Source: JANYCG01 sp031386665 (lineage in GTDB: Bacteria; Pseudomonadota; Gammaproteobacteria; Burkholderiales; Burkholderiaceae_C). From it: a stretch of DNA of 25,233 bases. The translations under genes were made by a program, and so were the position numbers. Location: assembly GCA_031386665.1 (NCBI GenBank), contig JANNCN010000014.1, positions 1-25,233 on the forward strand. The letters are read 5' to 3'. The notes under the pieces are model-generated. The model was not told the DNA's origin, made no database searches, and worked only from the letters and a program-made list of their open reading frames with translations. Shown here in pieces: positions 22,243 to 25,233 of this stretch (positions are counted from its first letter, which is position 1; the number at the start of each line of letters is the position of its first letter).

Positions 22243-23169
22243 TCACGCGGCGGGTTTGCGGCTGACCAGCACAATGCCGATGGCCACCAGCGTCAAGGCC
22301 AACACCAAGCCGCCCGTGATGGGTTCGCCCAGCCACGCCGCCCCCATGGCCATGGCAAAAATCGGCGTTAAAAACACAAAAGCCGACATTTTGGTGGCCG
22401 GGTAGCGCCCCAACATCCACATCCACGCTAAAAAGCTGGCAAATGCCCCGACGACGGTTTGAATCAACAGCGAAGTGATGGCAAACGGGCTGAACGACCA
22501 CGACCACACCTCGCCCAGCGCCAGAGACAACAGCGGCAGGCTCAAGGCAGAAAACAGCAGTTGGTAAAACAGCAGCTTTTCGGGCGAAATTTGCCCCAGG
22601 CGGGTGCTGCGAATCACCACCGTGGTCATGCCCCAAAACATGCCACCCAGCAGGGCCAGGCCGTCGCCTATCCACTGCAGAGGCGATGCTGGCGCGGCAC
22701 CGCCTGCGGTTGCACCCGGCTGCAAAGCGCGATCAGCCATGGCCACCACCACCCCCAAAAAAGCCAGCACCAGGCCCACCCATTGCCATTTAAAAAGACG
22801 CTCTGATTTGACAAACCAGGGCAAAAACACCGCTACCCAAAACGGCGCGGTGTACAAAAACAGCGTCATGCGCGAGGCTGTGGTGAAGTTCAGGCCCACG
22901 TAAATGCAGGCAAATTCAGCGGCAAACAAAAATCCTGCCAACAAGCCCGCCGCCAGCGGGTCGCTAGAGCGCACCAGCGCAATGCCGCGCCAGGCGCACC
23001 ACAAGGCCAGCAAGACTGTGGCCCCTGCGAATCGCAGCGCTGCTTGAAAAACACCCGGCACCTCGGCCACAGTCGCTTTAACGAGCACCTGCTGAAACCC
23101 GTTGTAAAGGCAAAACGCCACCAGCAGGGCTACGGCCAAAGAGTCCAGTGAGGTCTTGCGAATCGTCAT
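22243..23169 (-). CDS. EamA-type (DMT superfamily) transporter
   Basis: Inner-membrane permease of unknown substrate, 308 residues. It has about ten hydrophobic segments in two five-helix halves: LAVALLVAFCLYNGFQQVLVKATVAEVPGVFQAALRFAGATVLL at the start, FTTASRMTLFLYTAPFWVAVFLPWFV in the first half, and PATKMSAFVFLTPIFAMAMGAAWLGEPITGGLVLALTLVAIGIVLV at the end, with the typical EamA glutamate after WLGE. A Gly/Ala/Pro loop near 150-160 joins the halves. It converges with the CoA transferase gene (14 bp between stops) with no clear terminator, and starts 36 bp after the stop of the DsbA-family gene on the same strand, so these two may form an operon. Confidence 0.85.
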   Translation of the reverse strand: MTIRKTSLDSLAVALLVAFCLYNGFQQVLVKATVAEVPGVFQAALRFAGATVLLALWCAWRGIALVRSSDPLAAGLLAGFLFAAEFACIYVGLNFTTASRMTLFLYTAPFWVAVFLPWFVKSERLFKWQWVGLVLAFLGVVVAMADRALQPGATAGGAAPASPLQWIGDGLALLGGMFWGMTTVVIRSTRLGQISPEKLLFYQLLFSALSLPLLSLALGEVWSWSFSPFAITSLLIQTVVGAFASFLAWMWMLGRYPATKMSAFVFLTPIFAMAMGAAWLGEPITGGLVLALTLVAIGIVLVSRKPAA

Positions 23170-23205
23170 GCGTTGACTTTAACCGCGCCACTTGGGCACT
23201 CACCT

Positions 23206-23877
23206 TCAGGCCGCAATCGCCTGCTGCATGGCGGCCAGCAAGGCGGCTGGGTCTTGCGCACCCGACACGGCCACTTTTTGATTGAAGATGAAAAACGGCA
23301 CGCCCGTCACGCCCATCTGGCGTGCCTGCGCGTCGGCTTGGGCAATGGTTTGGCGCGTGGCGGGGTCGCTTAAATGGGCCCGCACGGCGGCAGCGTCCAG
23401 CCCGGCGGCTGTGGCAATGCCCACCAGCACCTCGATGTCGCCGATGAATTGGCCGTCTACAAAATACGCCTTCAGCAGCCTCTCTTTCACGGCATTGCCT
23501 AGCGTGTTGTGCGCATCATTGGCCGGGCTTTGCTGGGCAAAGGCAATCAGCGCATGCGCTATGAGCGTGTTGGCTTGGCGCTTGATGCCATCAAAATTCA
23601 AATTCAAACCCACGGCCTGCCCCGCAGCGCCGACCCGGGCGTAAATCTCTGCGGCGCGCGCTGGGCCGCCAAATTTGTCTTCCAGGTACTGTTTGCGGTC
23701 TACGCCGACTTCAGGCAAATCGGGGTTCAACTGAAACGGGTGCCAGCGGATTTCGACGGGTGGTAAATTGGCCGCTTGGGGCAAGGCCAAAGCCGCTTCC
23801 AGTTTGCGCTTGCCGATGTAGCACCAAGGGCAAACAACGTCGGACACGATGTCGATGGTCAGGGTGGGCTGGTTCAT
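23206..23877 (-). CDS. DsbA-family protein, FrnE-like
   Basis: Thioredoxin-fold oxidoreductase of 223 residues, from ATG 23875-23877 (a TTG at 23889 gives four more residues). No signal peptide, so probably cytoplasmic. The active site is VVCPWCYIGKRK (C16-P-W-C19), with a helical insertion that includes RVGAAGQAVGLNLNFDGIKRQANTLIAHALIAFA and a later GVTGVPFFIFNQKVAVSGAQDP holding the cis-Pro (VP) of the fold. This order matches FrnE and related 2-hydroxychromene-2-carboxylate isomerase-like proteins; CxxC favours a thiol role, possibly under oxidative stress. GGGGAT precedes the ATG. Confidence 0.88.
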   Translation of the reverse strand: MNQPTLTIDIVSDVVCPWCYIGKRKLEAALALPQAANLPPVEIRWHPFQLNPDLPEVGVDRKQYLEDKFGGPARAAEIYARVGAAGQAVGLNLNFDGIKRQANTLIAHALIAFAQQSPANDAHNTLGNAVKERLLKAYFVDGQFIGDIEVLVGIATAAGLDAAAVRAHLSDPATRQTIAQADAQARQMGVTGVPFFIFNQKVAVSGAQDPAALLAAMQQAIAA

Positions 23878-23979
23878 GGTGATCCCCAAAAATAGATGTG
23901 AAGATAGAGGTGAAAAGCGGCTACTTTTGCCGATTATTGAACTTTTTTCATCGTAATCGCTGAGGTAAAGTTATGCGGT

Positions 23980-23997
23980 GAAGCGGTTATCCGCTTC
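23980..23997 (+). promoter_or_regulatory. Hairpin in the leader of the RlpA-like gene
   Basis: GAAGCGG, TTAT, CCGCTTC is a perfect 7-bp stem with a four-base loop, 56 bp before the ATG at 24054. No T-run follows. Downstream, TTCACTGG and related TTTTTCACT units repeat three times at about 24007-24040. These may affect mRNA stability or translation. No clear promoter boxes were found. Confidence 0.4.
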
Positions 23998-24053
23998 GTA
24001 CCGGCCGTTCACTGGTTTTTCACTGGTCTTTTTTTCACTCACAGGAGTTTTTC

Positions 24054-24563
24054 ATGTCTATTCGCTTTCTGGCAGTCGCCGGTGCTTCTTTGGTTTTGAC
24101 GTTGTCCTCTGTTGCGCAGGCCCAAACTGCGGCGCCTGCCGCACCCGCCGCCACACCTGCTGCCGCTGCGCCCGCCGCCGCCGCAGCGCCTGAAAAAGCC
24201 GCCAGTGCCGAATTAACCGACGGCAAAGTCGCCTACTACGGCCAAAAATTCAACGGACGCAAAACCGCCAGCGGCGAGCGCTTCAATTCAAGCGCCATGA
24301 CCATGGCTCACAAGACCTTGCCCTTTGGCACGATGGTCAAAGTCACCAATGTGAAAAACAGCAAAAGCGTGACCGTGCGTGTGAACGACCGCGGCCCCAG
24401 CACGCCAGACCGCGTGGGTGATTTGTCTGCCGGTGCCGCCAGCAAAATTCGCATGGTGCGCTCAGGCGTGATTGACGCCAAACTCGAAGTCGTGGGCGAG
24501 CCCAAGGCGCGCATGATGAAAAAAGCCAAAACCATGGGAAAAAAGAAGGAAATGAAGTCCTAA
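24054..24563 (+). CDS. RlpA-like double-psi beta-barrel protein
   Basis: Exported septal-ring or peptidoglycan-associated protein, 169 residues. A signal peptide (FLAVAGASLVLTLSSVAQA, cut near residue 23) has no lipobox Cys, unlike E. coli RlpA. An Ala/Pro linker covers about 24-50. The double-psi beta-barrel domain at about 58-150 has VAYYGQKFNGRKTASGERF, MTMAHKTLPFGTMVKVTN, VTVRVNDRGP and DLSAGAASKI, including the conserved His and Asp residues of RlpA lytic transglycosylases. There is no SPOR domain; a Lys/Met-rich tail (MMKKAKTMGKKKEMK) follows instead. The AGGAG ribosome site is strong. It converges with the GST gene (25 bp apart). Confidence 0.88.
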   Translation: MSIRFLAVAGASLVLTLSSVAQAQTAAPAAPAATPAAAAPAAAAAPEKAASAELTDGKVAYYGQKFNGRKTASGERFNSSAMTMAHKTLPFGTMVKVTNVKNSKSVTVRVNDRGPSTPDRVGDLSAGAASKIRMVRSGVIDAKLEVVGEPKARMMKKAKTMGKKKEMKS

Positions 24564-24588
24564 ATCTTGGGGCCTAAATCCTGAAGCC

Positions 24589-25230
24589 TTACTTCACCGA
24601 CCCCGCGCCGCCATACGAATACGGCCCACCGCGTTCAATCGCGCGGCGGTAGGCGGGGCGGTCTTGAAACCGCTTGACCCAGGCGTCCAGATTCGGGTAT
24701 TTTTCGCGGCTGCCACGGGCACCTGCCACTTCGCCCACAAAGCTCATTTGAATGTCCGCGCCGCTTAAGGTGCTTCCCACCAGCCACTCTTTGCCTGCCA
24801 AAGACTGATTGACAAAGCCCAGGTGGTTGCTGATTTCACTCTCAATGCGCGGCGACAGCGGCGCGCCCGCTTCGCCCAGGCGCGACACATACAACTTGAG
24901 TAATAGCGGCAACATGGCCGAGCCTTCGGCGTAGTGCATCCACTGTTGGTACACCTCAAAATCGCTCGTGTGCGTGGCCGGTTGCAAATGGCCGTTGCCG
25001 TGGTGGCGAATCAAATAGTCGATGATGGCACCCGATTCAAACACCGTCACTGCGTTGTCCGTGATGACGGGCGATTTGCCCAGCGGGTGAATCGCCATCA
25101 GCTCAGGCGGGGCCAAGCGCGTCTGCACATCGCGCTGGTAATGCTTGATGTCATAGGCGACGCCCAGCTCTTCAAGCAGCCAAAGCACGCGCTGCGAGCG
25201 GGAATCGTTGAGGTGGTGAACGGTGATCAT
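24589..25230 (-). CDS. Glutathione S-transferase family protein
   Basis: Cytoplasmic enzyme conjugating or reducing with glutathione, 213 residues, the usual size. The thioredoxin-like domain has MITVHHLNDSRSQRVLWLLEELGVAYDI (Ser-Arg-Ser near 10-12 in the catalytic loop), HPLGKSPVITDNAVTVFESGAIIDYLI (the cis-Pro and glutathione-binding ESGAI segment). An all-helical domain follows, with SGADIQMSF (the N-capping Asp motif) and a C-terminal FQDRPAYRRAIERGG. Substrate unknown. The ATG is 3 bp from the window edge, so its promoter is not visible. Confidence 0.9.
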   Translation of the reverse strand: MITVHHLNDSRSQRVLWLLEELGVAYDIKHYQRDVQTRLAPPELMAIHPLGKSPVITDNAVTVFESGAIIDYLIRHHGNGHLQPATHTSDFEVYQQWMHYAEGSAMLPLLLKLYVSRLGEAGAPLSPRIESEISNHLGFVNQSLAGKEWLVGSTLSGADIQMSFVGEVAGARGSREKYPNLDAWVKRFQDRPAYRRAIERGGPYSYGGAGSVK

Positions 25231-25233
25231 GGG

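Noticed and set aside
1..25233. tRNA, rRNA, CRISPR or insertion sequence
   Set aside because: No cloverleaf, rRNA core, regularly spaced repeats or transposase motif was seen by reading; short non-coding RNAs cannot be excluded without a covariance search.

Overview
The window is GC-rich, densely coded bacterial chromosome. Gene content (a xylFHG-ROK regulator-xylBA pathway, a TIGR02999/ECF43-type sigma factor with a Ser/Thr kinase, PEP-CTERM exported proteins with sigma-54 promoters, glutaryl-CoA dehydrogenase plus a family III CoA transferase) and the style of the intergenic repeats suggest a betaproteobacterium of the Burkholderiales, probably Comamonadaceae (Rhodoferax/Polaromonas/Limnohabitans-like). 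This is inference from gene content. No rRNA, tRNA, CRISPR array, insertion sequence or prophage gene was seen.

Layout. (1) 1-6456, minus strand: a complete D-xylose uptake and entry pathway in transcription order xylF, xylH, xylG, ROK-type regulator, xylB, xylA (xylA runs off the left edge). The leader upstream of xylF holds a perfect 9-3-9 palindrome and a perfect 11-bp inverted repeat whose proximal copy covers the xylF Shine-Dalgarno. Two hairpins follow xylF, and a perfect 27-bp palindrome separates xylG from the regulator. (2) 6457-10969, minus: a GNAT protein, a large membrane Ser/Thr kinase with a repeat-rich C-terminal half, and its sigma factor, which lacks the usual acidic region 2.2 motif. 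(3) 11045-14778: a patchwork bounded by two inverted, diverged copies of an intergenic module (a conserved 44-bp element plus a hairpin with core AACCTGCAGGTT). It holds a small unknown protein, an MFS transporter, a decayed HEPN/MNT toxin-antitoxin pair with one in-frame stop in each gene, and a Tat-exported histidine phosphatase. (4) 14780-15754: a nitronate monooxygenase-like flavoprotein. (5) 15912-19397: a PEP-CTERM island of two PEP-CTERM proteins flanking an exported TPR protein. Both PEP-CTERM genes have GG-N10-GC sigma-54 promoters, and each has an upstream TGTAAA-N6-CGACA box at nearly the same distance. (6) 19534-22228, plus: gcdH and a family III CoA transferase, separated by a cluster of GGGGTCAGACCCC-type repeats. 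(7) 22243-25230: an EamA transporter, a FrnE-like DsbA-family protein, an RlpA-like double-psi beta-barrel protein and a glutathione S-transferase.

How it works together: region 1 imports xylose and converts it to xylulose 5-phosphate under a local ROK regulator. Region 2 looks like a kinase-activated sigma factor circuit. Region 5 looks like one sigma-54/PrsR-type regulon for exosortase-processed surface proteins; the exosortase must lie elsewhere. Region 6 is glutaryl-CoA catabolism. The most striking structure not captured by gene calls is regulatory: the shared PEP-CTERM promoter architecture, the xylF leader repeats and the inverted intergenic module.
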